Positions 33,381 through 43,151 of a DNA stretch of 64,000 bases are shown in pieces (within the stretch, counting starts at the first letter, position 1; each line of letters starts with the position of its first letter). The position numbers and the translations under genes were made by a program. The stretch is from DAIDKA01 sp036498905 (GTDB lineage: Bacteria > Pseudomonadota > Gammaproteobacteria > Steroidobacterales > Steroidobacteraceae): NCBI GenBank assembly GCA_036498905.1, contig DASYER010000039.1, positions 1-64,000 of the forward strand, in the 5' to 3' direction. The notes under the pieces were generated by a model, which saw only the letters and a list, made by a program, of their open reading frames with translations, ran no database searches and was not told where the DNA came from.

Positions 33381-34862
33381 CTAAGGATGGTGTGGCTTTC
33401 CGGCCCGGATATCTCCGGAGGTCGGCAGTTGCGCACTGTCCCAGCCGCCGCCGAGCGCCTCGATCAGCTGCACGCTGGCAGTCAACTGCTGCAAATGCAA
33501 GTTCACGTCGGTTTGCTTGTTTGACAGCAGTGCAGTCTGGGCCGTGATCACATCCAGATACGGATCCAGTCCAAGCTTGTATCGATCCGTGGCCAGGTTC
33601 AAGTAGCGTTGCGAGGAGGCCACGGCCTGATCCTGCTGAACTATCTCGAGCGACAGGATGCGCAAGGCCGCCAGATTGTCTTCGACTTGCTGGAAGGCCG
33701 TCAGCACGGTCTGCCGATAGGTCGCGACGGACTGATCAAAGGCGGCGCGGTACTGCGCCACCGTGGCGCTGCGCAGTCCCCCGTCGAAAATGGCCTCGGA
33801 CAACGCGGGCCCCACGGACCAGAACCGCGAGGGCCAGGTCAGCCAGTTGGCACTCGCGGCGCTTTCGAACCCGGCGGAGGCGCTCAAAGTCAATGACGGA
33901 AAATAGGCGGCCTCAGCCACGCCGATCTGTGCATTTGCCTGCGCCATGAGTCGCTCGTCGGCGGCCACATCTGGACGGCGTTCCAGCAACTGCGAGGGCA
34001 CCCCGAGCGGCACTGCGGGTATCTGCAGCGCTGATTGACCGGGCTGCAGCGCAAAAGCCGATGCCGGTTTGCCGATCAGTACCGCTATGGCGTGCTCAAA
34101 CTGCGCCCGGGCAATGCCAAGATTCGTGGCCTGCGCCTGAGTGGTCTGCAGCTGCACCTGCGCCTGAGCGACCGCCTCGTCGGATCCCAAACCGGTCTCA
34201 TACTGGGCGCGGGTCACCTCCAGCGACTGCGCGTAGGCCTTCACCGTCTCGCCGGAGAGCGTGACGAGGGCGTCCTGACTGCGCAGTTCAAAGTAATCAA
34301 CCGCCACTTCGGCCTGTGCCGCCAATTGCGCATTGGCCAGATCCGCCGCACTTGACTGGGCGGCGGCGATGTTACCTTTCACTTCGTTACGCACCCGGCC
34401 CCACAGATCCGGGGTCCAGGAGGCATCGAAGGGCAGCGAAAATTCATTGCTGGTGATACCGGGGGCCGCTGAGCCTTTGATCGTGCTCGGCTGGTGGCTG
34501 CGGGTCACCCCGGCACCCACCGTCAATGTCGGCCAGTACTGGGACTGTGCCTGCCGCACCAGCGCCCGTGCCTGCATGAAGCTGGCGTAAGCCGCTGCGA
34601 CCGTCTGGTTCGACGCACCCACCTGATCTTCCAGTGCGTTCAGCTGCGGATCGGCGAACAGCTCCCACCATTTCCCGCGGATTGCGCCATCCTGCGGCGT
34701 GGCGACTTTCCACCCATCGGTGTCCTTGAACTGCGCCGCGGTCAACTCCTTGTAAGCGGGGGGTGAATCGGTGACGGGCCTTCGGTATCGGGGTCCGACG
34801 GTGCAGCCGCACAGGACCGTCAGCGCCAGCAGTTGCAGCATCCCGGTGGTGGTCCTGTTCAT
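33381..34862 (-). CDS. NodT-family outer-membrane efflux lipoprotein of the RND operon
   Basis: 493 residues from ATG 34862, which overlaps the RND permease stop by 4 bases and gives a lipoprotein signal (LALTVLCGCTVGP). Two OEP repeats follow (for example SNQTVAAAYASFMQARALVRQAQSQYWP). It is the outer-membrane channel of the MdtABC-like pump encoded upstream, equivalent to OpmB-type channels. The upstream longer frame to 35111 is a shadow. Confidence 0.94.
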   Translation of the reverse strand: MNRTTTGMLQLLALTVLCGCTVGPRYRRPVTDSPPAYKELTAAQFKDTDGWKVATPQDGAIRGKWWELFADPQLNALEDQVGASNQTVAAAYASFMQARALVRQAQSQYWPTLTVGAGVTRSHQPSTIKGSAAPGITSNEFSLPFDASWTPDLWGRVRNEVKGNIAAAQSSAADLANAQLAAQAEVAVDYFELRSQDALVTLSGETVKAYAQSLEVTRAQYETGLGSDEAVAQAQVQLQTTQAQATNLGIARAQFEHAIAVLIGKPASAFALQPGQSALQIPAVPLGVPSQLLERRPDVAADERLMAQANAQIGVAEAAYFPSLTLSASAGFESAASANWLTWPSRFWSVGPALSEAIFDGGLRSATVAQYRAAFDQSVATYRQTVLTAFQQVEDNLAALRILSLEIVQQDQAVASSQRYLNLATDRYKLGLDPYLDVITAQTALLSNKQTDVNLHLQQLTASVQLIEALGGGWDSAQLPTSGDIRAGKPHHP

Positions 34863-37800
34863 GTGAGCTGTGCCTCGGTTGCCGGCGCACGATGTCTGGA
34901 AGCCCACCGAACGCTGAAGCGGTCCATGTACAGATACACCACCGGTGTCGTATAGAGCGTCAGCATCTGGCTCACAATCAGGCCGCCGATGATGGCGATA
35001 CCCAGCGGCCGGCGCAGCTCCGAACCCGTGCCGGTACCGAACGCCAGGGGAATGGCGCCGAACAATGCCGCCATGGTCGTCATGAGAATCGGCCGGAATC
35101 GCAACATGCACGCCTCGAAGATCGCATCTTCGGTCTTCATGCCGCCGCTGCGCTCCGCCTGCAGCGCGAAGTCGATCATCATGATGGCGTTCTTCTTCAC
35201 CAGCCCGATCAGCAGCACCACGCCGATGATCGAGATGACGTTCAGGTCTTCGCGGAACACGATCAGCGCCAGCATCGCCCCGACGCTGGCGGGCGGCAGA
35301 CTCGAGATGATGGTCAGCGGATGCACGAGGCTTTCATAGAGCACGCCCAGTACGATGAACACCGACAACAATGCCGTGAGTACCAGGATCGGCTCAGTGC
35401 TCAGTGACTGCTGATACGCCTGCAGTGTGCCGGCGAAGAAGCCGCGGATGGAGCCGGGTGCGCCCAGCTGCGCCTGCATGCGGTCTATGCTGGCCGTGGC
35501 CTCACTCAAGGAGACATTGGGTGCCAGATTGAACGATGCGGTGACCGAGGGAAAAAGGCCGGTGTGGTTGATCGCCAAAGCGGTCGTGGTCGGATAGCCC
35601 GTGGCCACTGCAGACATCGGGATCGCGCCGCCGTCGGCAGTGGGCAAATACAGGTATTTGAGCCCTTCGGGTCCCTGGGAGAACTGCGGGGCGACTTCGA
35701 GCACCACGTAGTAGTAGTTCAGAGGCTTGTAGATCACCGACACTTCGGACTGGCCGAACGCGCCATACAGCGCGGAATCCAGCTTTTGTGTGGTGAGGCC
35801 AAAGCGCGCAGCGGTCGTCCGATCGTACGTGAGCATTTCATCCAGGCCGCCATTCTGCTGATCGGAGTTCACATCCTGAAATCCCGGCAGCTTCGCCATG
35901 TGGTCGACGAGGATCGGCCCCCATTTGATCAGGTCCCGCACATTGTCGGACTGCATGGTGTACTGATACATGGCATTGCTCGAACGCCCGCCGATCCGCA
36001 GGTCCTGGTTGGCTTGCATGTAGACCGATGCCACCGGCAGCCGGTTCAGTTTCGGCCGCAAGCGGTTGATCACCTGTGCGGCACTGACCTTGCGCTGCTT
36101 CAACGGCTTCAGCGAAGTGAAGATATTGCCTGTATTGGTGGAACCGCCGCCGGTGAACCCGATGACATTGGCCACCGCCGGGTCGGCGTTCACCACAGCT
36201 TCAATCTTGCGGATGGAATCCTCCATGACCCCGAAGGAGGTATCCTGCCGGCCACGCACCCCTCCGCCGAGCAGGCCGGTATCTTGCTGTGGGAAGAATC
36301 CCTTGGGTATCACGATGACCAGGGCCACATTGAGCGCGACCGTGCACAGAAGCGCGCTCAGCGTGACGCGCGGGTGCGCCAGTACCCAGTGGAGGCTGCG
36401 GCGGTAAAAGGCCAGCATCTTGTCGAAGGTAGATTCGCTCAGTCGGTAGAAACGTCCGTGTCTCTCCTCCTTGCTATGGCGCAATAGATACGCACACATC
36501 ATGGGCGTTAGCGTCAACGACACGAGCATGGAAACGATGATCGCCGCGGACAAAGTTACCGCAAACTCGCGGAACAGCCGGCCGACGATGCCGCCCATGA
36601 GCAGCAGCGGAATGAACACTGCCACCAGCGAAACGCTGATGGTGAAGACCGTGGAACCGATCTCTGCGGCGCCCTTGAGCGCCGCGGCCATCGGCTTCAT
36701 CCCGGCCTCGACGTGGCGCGTGATGTTTTCCATAACTACGATCGCATCATCCACGACGAATCCCGTGGCAATCGTCAACGCCATGAGCGAGAGGTTGTCG
36801 ATACTGTAGCCGAACAGGTACATCACCCCGAAGGTGCCGATCAGCGACACCGGCATGGCTATTCCGGGAATGAAGGTGGAGCGCAGATTGCGCAGGAACA
36901 GGAACACCACAATCACCACCAGCAATGTGGACGTCAGCAGCGTGCGCTCCACTTCGTTCACCGATGCCCGGATGGTCGTGGTGCGATCGAGCACCGTCGT
37001 AATATTGATGCCGCTGGGGATTGAAGCCTTGATGATGGGCAGCGCGGCGCGAATGTTGTCGACGGTCTCGATGATGTTGGCGCCTGGCTGGCGGAAAATG
37101 ATCAGCATCACGGCGCGTTTGCCGTTCAGATAGCCGGCCGCGCGAATGTTCTGCACCGAGTCGGTGACATCTGCCACGTCGGACACGCGCACCGCGGCAC
37201 CCTTGCTGTAACCGACTACCAGGTTGCGGTAGCCCGCGGCGGTAATGATCTGATCATTCGCCAGAATGTCCGCGCTCACATCGCCGTTGCTGAGCTGACC
37301 CTTGGGAAGATGGGCGTTCTGCGCGCTCAGCACCGTCTGCAGATTGGCAATCGAGAGGCCGTAGTGGGCCAACTGGGCCGGATTGGCGTCCACGCGCACC
37401 GCGGGCAGCGCCCCGCCGCCCAGGTTTATCTGCCCTACTCCGGAGATCTGCGATAGCTTCTGTTCGATCACCGTTGAGGCCGCATCGTACATCTGCGCGG
37501 GCGCGTACTTGTCGGAGGTGAGACCGAGGATCATCACCGGCGAGTCGGCGGGATTGACCTTGCGGTAGGTCGGATTGCCCGGCAGATTGGCCGGCAGATA
37601 GGAACGGGATGCATTGATGGCGGCTTCGACATCGCGGGCCGCGCCGTCAATGTCGCGCGCAAGATCAAATTGCAATGTGACCTGGGTACTGCCCAGTGAA
37701 CTTGCCGAGGTCATCTCATCCACACCGGCGATGTGGCTGAACTGCCGCTCCAGCGGCGTCGCCACCGAAGATGCCATGATCTCGGCGCTGGCACCCGGCA

Positions 37801-37951
37801 GGCTCGCGTTAACCGATATGGTTGGGAAGTCCACCTGCGGCAGCGGTGCGACGGGCAGGACTCCGAAGGCAATGGCGCCGGTAATGGCGACCGCCACCGC
37901 GAGCAGCGTGGTCCCGACGGGGCGAGCAATGAAACGGGCTGAGGGATTCAT
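34859..37951 (-). CDS. RND multidrug efflux permease, MdtC/MuxC-like
   Basis: 1030 residues, the usual HAE1-RND length: 12 membrane helices with two large periplasmic loops. Helix 4 carries the proton-relay DD pair within ATGFVVDDAIVVMENI, and the N-terminus reads MNPSARFIARPVGTTLLAVAV. Tandem arrangement with a second RND gene indicates a heteromeric MdtBC/MuxBC-type pump. Overlaps of 4 bases join it to both neighbours. Confidence 0.95.
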   Translation of the reverse strand: MNPSARFIARPVGTTLLAVAVAITGAIAFGVLPVAPLPQVDFPTISVNASLPGASAEIMASSVATPLERQFSHIAGVDEMTSASSLGSTQVTLQFDLARDIDGAARDVEAAINASRSYLPANLPGNPTYRKVNPADSPVMILGLTSDKYAPAQMYDAASTVIEQKLSQISGVGQINLGGGALPAVRVDANPAQLAHYGLSIANLQTVLSAQNAHLPKGQLSNGDVSADILANDQIITAAGYRNLVVGYSKGAAVRVSDVADVTDSVQNIRAAGYLNGKRAVMLIIFRQPGANIIETVDNIRAALPIIKASIPSGINITTVLDRTTTIRASVNEVERTLLTSTLLVVIVVFLFLRNLRSTFIPGIAMPVSLIGTFGVMYLFGYSIDNLSLMALTIATGFVVDDAIVVMENITRHVEAGMKPMAAALKGAAEIGSTVFTISVSLVAVFIPLLLMGGIVGRLFREFAVTLSAAIIVSMLVSLTLTPMMCAYLLRHSKEERHGRFYRLSESTFDKMLAFYRRSLHWVLAHPRVTLSALLCTVALNVALVIVIPKGFFPQQDTGLLGGGVRGRQDTSFGVMEDSIRKIEAVVNADPAVANVIGFTGGGSTNTGNIFTSLKPLKQRKVSAAQVINRLRPKLNRLPVASVYMQANQDLRIGGRSSNAMYQYTMQSDNVRDLIKWGPILVDHMAKLPGFQDVNSDQQNGGLDEMLTYDRTTAARFGLTTQKLDSALYGAFGQSEVSVIYKPLNYYYVVLEVAPQFSQGPEGLKYLYLPTADGGAIPMSAVATGYPTTTALAINHTGLFPSVTASFNLAPNVSLSEATASIDRMQAQLGAPGSIRGFFAGTLQAYQQSLSTEPILVLTALLSVFIVLGVLYESLVHPLTIISSLPPASVGAMLALIVFREDLNVISIIGVVLLIGLVKKNAIMMIDFALQAERSGGMKTEDAIFEACMLRFRPILMTTMAALFGAIPLAFGTGTGSELRRPLGIAIIGGLIVSQMLTLYTTPVVYLYMDRFSVRWASRHRAPATEAQLT

Positions 37952-40900
37952 GTGGCTGACGCTGCTTGCTTGCGGCCGAAGCGCCGTGACAGGCTGTCAA
38001 AGAAGATGTAGATCACGGGCGTCGTGTAGAGCGTCAGGATCTGGCTCAGCAATAGCCCGCCGACCATGGCGATGCCCAGTGGTCGGCGCAGTTCCGATCC
38101 GGAGCCCGAGCCCATCGCCAGCGGCAGCCCGGCTAGCAGGGCCGCCATGGTGGTCATGAGAATCGGCCGGAAGCGCAGCTGGCACGCCTCGTAGATCGCA
38201 TCGGTTGAGCTCTTGCCCTGGGTGCGCTCGGCGTCCAAGGCGAAATCGACCATCATGATGCCGTTTTTGGTGACGATACCGATCAGCAGGATGATGCCGA
38301 TCAGTGCGACCACGTCCAGGTCCTGTCCGAAGAGCATGAGGGCGAGCAATGCGCCCACACCGGCTGAGGGCAAGGTCGAAAGAATGGTGATGGGGTGGAT
38401 GAAGCTCTCGTACAGCACGCCGAGCACGATATAGACGGCAACCAGAGCCGCCAGCACCAACAGCGGTTCATTCGACAGCGAGTTGGTGAAGGATGCCGCC
38501 GTACCCTGAAAGCTTGCCGCCAGGCCCGGTGGCATGTGCAGCTGGTCGCGCACCTTATTCACGGCCTTGATTGCAGCACCGAGTGAGGCATGCGGCGCGA
38601 TATCAAAGGATACGGTGATCACCGGGAACTGTCCCTGATGCGACACGGTCAACGGCTCGGTGGTCTTCTCGAAGTGCGCAATGCTGCTCAGTGGCACGGC
38701 ACTGGCGAGAGTCGAGCTGGCACTGATGGTGGTTCTGGTGCCGGAGGTGGCGGCGAGTCTGCTCGCCGGCGCCGTGAGAATGGTCGAAGAAGCTGTGTAC
38801 AGCGCGGTACCGGTCTGTGCATTGGAGCCGGCCGAGGAGGATCCCGAGGCGGCAAACGAGGCCGCCGCAGCCGTTCCAGCCACTCCGGCCGAAGCATTGG
38901 CCTGGATGTAAAGACGATTCAACGCCGCCGGGTCCCGCTGGAAGCGCGGCGCACTTTCCAGGATCACGTGGTACTGGTTGACCTGCGTGTACATGGTATT
39001 GACCTGTCGCTGGCCAAAGGCATCGTACAGCGTGTTGTCGATGGTCGAGGGCGTAATGCCGAGCCGCGATGCCGTCACCCGATCGATTACCAGATCTTCC
39101 GCTAAACCGCCGTCTTGCTGATCGGTTGCCACGCTGGTTAGCTCCGGCAATGCCTTGAGCTTGGTGACGAACCGTTGCGTCCACAGGTTCAGTTCATCCA
39201 CATCCGGGTCTTCGAGTGTGTACTGGTACTGCGTGCGGCTGACACGATCGTCCACCGTGATGTTCTGCACCGGTTCCATGAACAGCTCGATGCCCTCCAC
39301 CTGCGCCACTTTGGGGCCGAGGCGGGCGATTATCTTCGCGGCGCTGCCTTTGCGCTCGTTCAGCGGCTTGAGATTGATCGACATGCGGCCGCTGTTGACG
39401 GTGGTATTGGTACCATCCGCGCCAATGAACGAGGACAGGCTCTCCACCGCCGGATCGCCCAGGATGACTTTGGCCAGTTGCTGCTGCTTGTGTGCCATCG
39501 CGGTGAAGCCAATGCTCGGCGCGGCCTGCGAGATGCCCTGGATGACGCCGGTGTCCTGGACTGGGAAGAAGCCCTTCGGAATGAAGATGTACAACAGCAC
39601 GGTGAGTGCCAGGGTTCCCACCGCCACCAGCAGTGTCGCACGTTGGTAGCTCAGCACGAATTTCAAAGTCCGGGCGTAAAAATCAATGACGCGTTGAAAG
39701 ACGCGCTCCGAGGCCCGCATCAAGCGTCCCTGATCTTCCGGTCTGTGGTGCTTCAAGATCCGCGCACTCATCATCGGCGTGAGGGTCAATGACACCACGG
39801 CCGAGAAGCCGATCGTCACCGCCAAAGTCACCGCGAACTCGCGGAACAGCCTTCCGACCACATCGCCCATGAACAGCAGCGGAATGAGTACGGCCATCAG
39901 TGCGATGGTCAAGGACAGGATGGTGAAGCCGATCTGTTCGGCGCCCTTCAGGGCTGCCTCCATGGGTGCATCGCCCTGCTCCACGTAGCGCGATATGTTC
40001 TCGATCATGACGATGGCATCGTCCACCACGAAGCCCGTCGAGATCGTCAGCGCCATCAAGGAGAGGTTGTCGAGGCTATAGCCAAGTACGTACATGATCG
40101 CAAAGCTGCCGACCAGGGACAGGGGTACGGAGACGAACGGGATGATCGTCGCCGAGATGCTGCGCAGGAACAGGAAGATCACCAGCACCACCAGCACGAT
40201 CGCCAGGAACAGCTCGAACTCCACATCGCCGATCGAAGCCTTGATGCCGCTGGTCAGGTCCGTGAGCGTTGTGACCTGGATGCCCTTGGGCATGTTCACG
40301 ATCAGTTGCGGCATCAGGTCCTTGATCGATTTGACGACACTGATGGTATTGGCACCGGACTGGCGCTGGATATTGAGGATCACCGCCGGGGTCTGGTTCA
40401 TCCACGCGGCCTGAAAGTTGTTCTCCACGCCGTCCACCACGTTGGCCACGTCATGCAGCATGACTGGAGCGCCATTGCGGTAGGCGACGATCACATCGCG
40501 ATAGTCCTTGCTGGTCTGCAGCTGATCGTTGGCATCGATCTGATAGCCTTGGCGCGGCCCATCGAAATTGCCCTTGGCCGCATTGACGCTCGCACTCGCC
40601 AGCGCCGCGCGCAGGTCCTCGAGGTTGATGCCATAGGACGAAAGTGCATCCGGATTGGCCTGGATCCGTACCGCAGGCTTCTGACCGCCGCTGATCGTCA
40701 CCAGTCCGACGCCGCTCAGCTGCGAGATTTTTGGCGCCAGACGCGTGTCGACCAGGTCTTCCACCTGCGAGAGCGGCATGGAGTTGGAGGTGATGGCCAG
40801 GGTGAGGATCGGCGCATCCGCCGGATTGGTCTTGCTGTAGGTAGGCGGTGCCGGCAATGAGGATGGCAGCAGGCTTTGCGATGCGTTGATGGCCGCCTGC

Positions 40901-41223
40901 ACTTCCTGCTCGGCAATATCGAGTTCGAGGGAAAGGCTGAACTGCAGCACGATGACGGATATGCCGGCGGAGCTGTTCGAGGTCATCTGTGACAGCCCCT
41001 GCATCTCGCCGAACTGCCGCTCCAGGGGCGCCGTGACGGTGGTGGCCATCACATCGGGGCTGGCTCCGGGATAGTAGGTGACCACCTGGATGGTCGGATA
41101 GTCCACCTCCGGCAATGCTGATCTCGGCAATTGTGTGTAGCCGACCACACCGATCAGGAAGATTGCCGCCATCAGCAAGGCGGTCGCGACCGGCCGCAGG
41201 ATGAACGGACGCGACGGATTCAC
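37948..41223 (-). CDS. RND multidrug efflux permease, MdtB/MuxB-like, with low-complexity insertion
   Basis: 1091 residues, some 50 longer than usual. It has the normal RND architecture with the helix-4 motif STGFVVDDAIVMIENISR and an N-terminus MNPSRPFILRPVATALLMAA. The extra length is a Ser/Ala/Thr-rich segment at about residues 775-841 (DNA ~38700-38900), in the second periplasmic loop. It pairs with the following RND subunit and the upstream adaptor. The insert looks like a flexible linker; whether it affects the docking or funnel domain is unknown. Confidence 0.94.
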   Translation of the reverse strand: MNPSRPFILRPVATALLMAAIFLIGVVGYTQLPRSALPEVDYPTIQVVTYYPGASPDVMATTVTAPLERQFGEMQGLSQMTSNSSAGISVIVLQFSLSLELDIAEQEVQAAINASQSLLPSSLPAPPTYSKTNPADAPILTLAITSNSMPLSQVEDLVDTRLAPKISQLSGVGLVTISGGQKPAVRIQANPDALSSYGINLEDLRAALASASVNAAKGNFDGPRQGYQIDANDQLQTSKDYRDVIVAYRNGAPVMLHDVANVVDGVENNFQAAWMNQTPAVILNIQRQSGANTISVVKSIKDLMPQLIVNMPKGIQVTTLTDLTSGIKASIGDVEFELFLAIVLVVLVIFLFLRSISATIIPFVSVPLSLVGSFAIMYVLGYSLDNLSLMALTISTGFVVDDAIVMIENISRYVEQGDAPMEAALKGAEQIGFTILSLTIALMAVLIPLLFMGDVVGRLFREFAVTLAVTIGFSAVVSLTLTPMMSARILKHHRPEDQGRLMRASERVFQRVIDFYARTLKFVLSYQRATLLVAVGTLALTVLLYIFIPKGFFPVQDTGVIQGISQAAPSIGFTAMAHKQQQLAKVILGDPAVESLSSFIGADGTNTTVNSGRMSINLKPLNERKGSAAKIIARLGPKVAQVEGIELFMEPVQNITVDDRVSRTQYQYTLEDPDVDELNLWTQRFVTKLKALPELTSVATDQQDGGLAEDLVIDRVTASRLGITPSTIDNTLYDAFGQRQVNTMYTQVNQYHVILESAPRFQRDPAALNRLYIQANASAGVAGTAAAASFAASGSSSAGSNAQTGTALYTASSTILTAPASRLAATSGTRTTISASSTLASAVPLSSIAHFEKTTEPLTVSHQGQFPVITVSFDIAPHASLGAAIKAVNKVRDQLHMPPGLAASFQGTAASFTNSLSNEPLLVLAALVAVYIVLGVLYESFIHPITILSTLPSAGVGALLALMLFGQDLDVVALIGIILLIGIVTKNGIMMVDFALDAERTQGKSSTDAIYEACQLRFRPILMTTMAALLAGLPLAMGSGSGSELRRPLGIAMVGGLLLSQILTLYTTPVIYIFFDSLSRRFGRKQAASAT

Positions 41224-42350
41224 GACGTCGCCGCAGTGGTGGTCGCCGTGACCCGGGACTTGTCCTGCAGCTTCTCGAAGCTGCTGTTGGCCACCACATC
41301 CCCGGGATTGATGCCCTCGACCTGGGTGACATCGCCCTCGGTCACGCCAGGCTTGACGGTGCGCATCGTGGCGAGGTTGTTCTGAATCACATATACGAAG
41401 GAGGTGCGACCGTTCTGCTGGATCGCCGATGCCGGAATCAGTGTCACCCCATGCAGCGTATTGACCAGCAGCCGCGTGTTGACGAACTGATTGGGAAAGA
41501 GCGCGTCGTTCTTGTTGTCGAAGGTGGCGCGAGCCTTGACGGTGCCGGTCGTGGTGTCGATCTGGTTGTCCAGTGCCGTGAGCATTCCGGATCCGAGCGT
41601 CTTCTGGCCGCCGCGATCCAGTGCCTCGACGCTCAACTTGGCTTGCGCCTTCATGCGCGCCAAGACCGGACCGAGGCTGTCCTCCGGCAGGGTGAAGACG
41701 ACCGTGATGGGCTCAAGTTGTGTGATGACGGCCAGTGCCGTGCTACCGGTTGCCTGCACGACATTTCCTGGATCCACCAGGCGCAGGCCGACCTGCCCGG
41801 TGATGGGCGCGGTGATGTGGCAGTAGTCCAGCTGCAGCTGATCGTAGTCCACGGCGCCGCGATCATTCTTGACCGTACCTTCGGTTTGCTGGACAAGCTT
41901 TTCCTGATCCGCGACCGTCTGTTCGGCGATGGCATTGCGGGCCAGGGCCGCCCGATAGCGGGTCAGGTCCAGCTGCGCCTGCGCCAAAACGCCCTCATCG
42001 TGCTGCAGCGTGCCCTGCGCCTGGATCAGCATCGCCCGATAGGGGCGCGGGTCGATGTCGATCAGCGAATCACCCTTCCTGACGCGCTGATCCTCCTGGT
42101 AATTCACCGCCACGATCATTCCGTTGACCTGGCTGGTAATCGAACTGGTGTACACGGGAGTCACCGTGCCGATGGCCTCGAGGTAGATGCCGATATCGCC
42201 CTTGACCGCAGTGGCGGTCGTGACGGTCACCCCGGGAGCACTCTTTTCAGCTTCGGCCTTTTGCACCGCTTCGTGATGGCGCCACCAGATCCAGCCGCCG
42301 ACAATGAGCACCAGAATGACGATCAAGACGGCTATGGTGCGCAGCTTCAT
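41220..42350 (-). CDS. RND periplasmic adaptor, MdtA-like
   Basis: 376 residues: N-terminal anchor helix (IAVLIVILVLIVGGWIWW), lipoyl/barrel-sandwich halves (VYTSSITSQVNGMIVAVNYQ and TAPITGQVGLRLVDPGN), helical hairpin (~105-160) and beta-barrel domain with the MdtA-type ITQLEPITVVFTLPED. First gene of mdtA-mdtB-mdtC-nodT-like operon and divergent from a TetR regulator. It links the heteromeric RND pump to the outer-membrane channel. Confidence 0.95.
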   Translation of the reverse strand: MKLRTIAVLIVILVLIVGGWIWWRHHEAVQKAEAEKSAPGVTVTTATAVKGDIGIYLEAIGTVTPVYTSSITSQVNGMIVAVNYQEDQRVRKGDSLIDIDPRPYRAMLIQAQGTLQHDEGVLAQAQLDLTRYRAALARNAIAEQTVADQEKLVQQTEGTVKNDRGAVDYDQLQLDYCHITAPITGQVGLRLVDPGNVVQATGSTALAVITQLEPITVVFTLPEDSLGPVLARMKAQAKLSVEALDRGGQKTLGSGMLTALDNQIDTTTGTVKARATFDNKNDALFPNQFVNTRLLVNTLHGVTLIPASAIQQNGRTSFVYVIQNNLATMRTVKPGVTEGDVTQVEGINPGDVVANSSFEKLQDKSRVTATTTAATS

Positions 42351-42574
42351 GAATGCGATCCGACGCTAATAGACCTGATGAGGCTACACTTCAGCGATTT
42401 CGACAGCTTTTCGGTGTCATTAAGAGACGTTCATGCCTGAAGCAGCGAAGGCAAAGCGCGGCACATGAATAGCACGCTCGAATTCAGAAAGTCGTAGGCG
42501 AACCGGCCGTCCGTCACCAGCCACCCGCGCGCCATGTGTTTCGCACATAATTCGTTAGATGGCCCTTGCCGCAG

Positions 42575-42589
42575 TTGAACATGGTTCAA
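42575..42589. promoter_or_regulatory. Inverted repeat, candidate TetR operator
   Basis: TTGAAC-ATG-GTTCAA, a perfect 6-bp-arm dyad with a 3-base centre, 21 bases before the TetR-family start codon in the 260-base divergent region between the regulator and the RND operon. Position fits autoregulation; control of the RND operon, whose start lies 225 bases away, would need another copy or a longer reach. Confidence 0.45.
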
Positions 42590-42610
42590 GACTAGAGGAA
42601 CGCATCGTCT

Positions 42611-43144
42611 GTGAAAATTCATAAACGTCAGGTCATCGACGTGGCGCTCACTTTGCTGGATGAACAGGGCCTCAAGGAATTGCAGATGCGCGCCGTCGCA
42701 GGCCGCCTGAACGTTCAGGCCTCGGCGTTGTACTGGCATGTGCGCAACAAGGGCGAACTGCTCAGCTTGATGTCCTCGCATTTCTACGAGTCGGCGCTGG
42801 CGGCCGTGCCGACGGGACTTGCCTGGCGTGACTGGCTGCTCACCTACGGCCATCTGTTGCGCAAGTCGCTGCTGGGTCACCGTGATTCGGCCCAGCTGTG
42901 CGCCATCGCGACACCGCTGGAGGAGGATCCGCGCACCGCTACGGATCGACTCACGCGGCAGCTGGTGCTCGCGGGTCTGAGCCGCGATCTGGCGCTGTCC
43001 TACCAGTCTTCGGTCATCTCACTGGTGCTGGGCTGGTGCATCTATCAGCAAAGCAAAGCGGTGCACGAATTTCTCGCCAGCCTGATCGGCTTCGATGAGA
43101 GTTTCGCGACTGGCCTGACCGCCATGGTCGCCGGCTTTCCGTAA
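42611..43144 (+). CDS. TetR family transcriptional regulator
   Basis: 177 residues from GTG 42611. The N-terminal helix-turn-helix reads VIDVALTLLDEQGLKELQMRAVAGRLNV with ALYWHVRNKGELL, the pattern of TetR-class proteins with a tetracycline-repressor-like C-terminal domain (residues ~70-177) for ligand binding. It is divergent from the MdtABC-like operon and probably represses it, with release by a pump substrate. A short dyad lies just upstream. Confidence 0.9.
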   Translation: MKIHKRQVIDVALTLLDEQGLKELQMRAVAGRLNVQASALYWHVRNKGELLSLMSSHFYESALAAVPTGLAWRDWLLTYGHLLRKSLLGHRDSAQLCAIATPLEEDPRTATDRLTRQLVLAGLSRDLALSYQSSVISLVLGWCIYQQSKAVHEFLASLIGFDESFATGLTAMVAGFP

Positions 43145-43151
43145 GCGCTGA

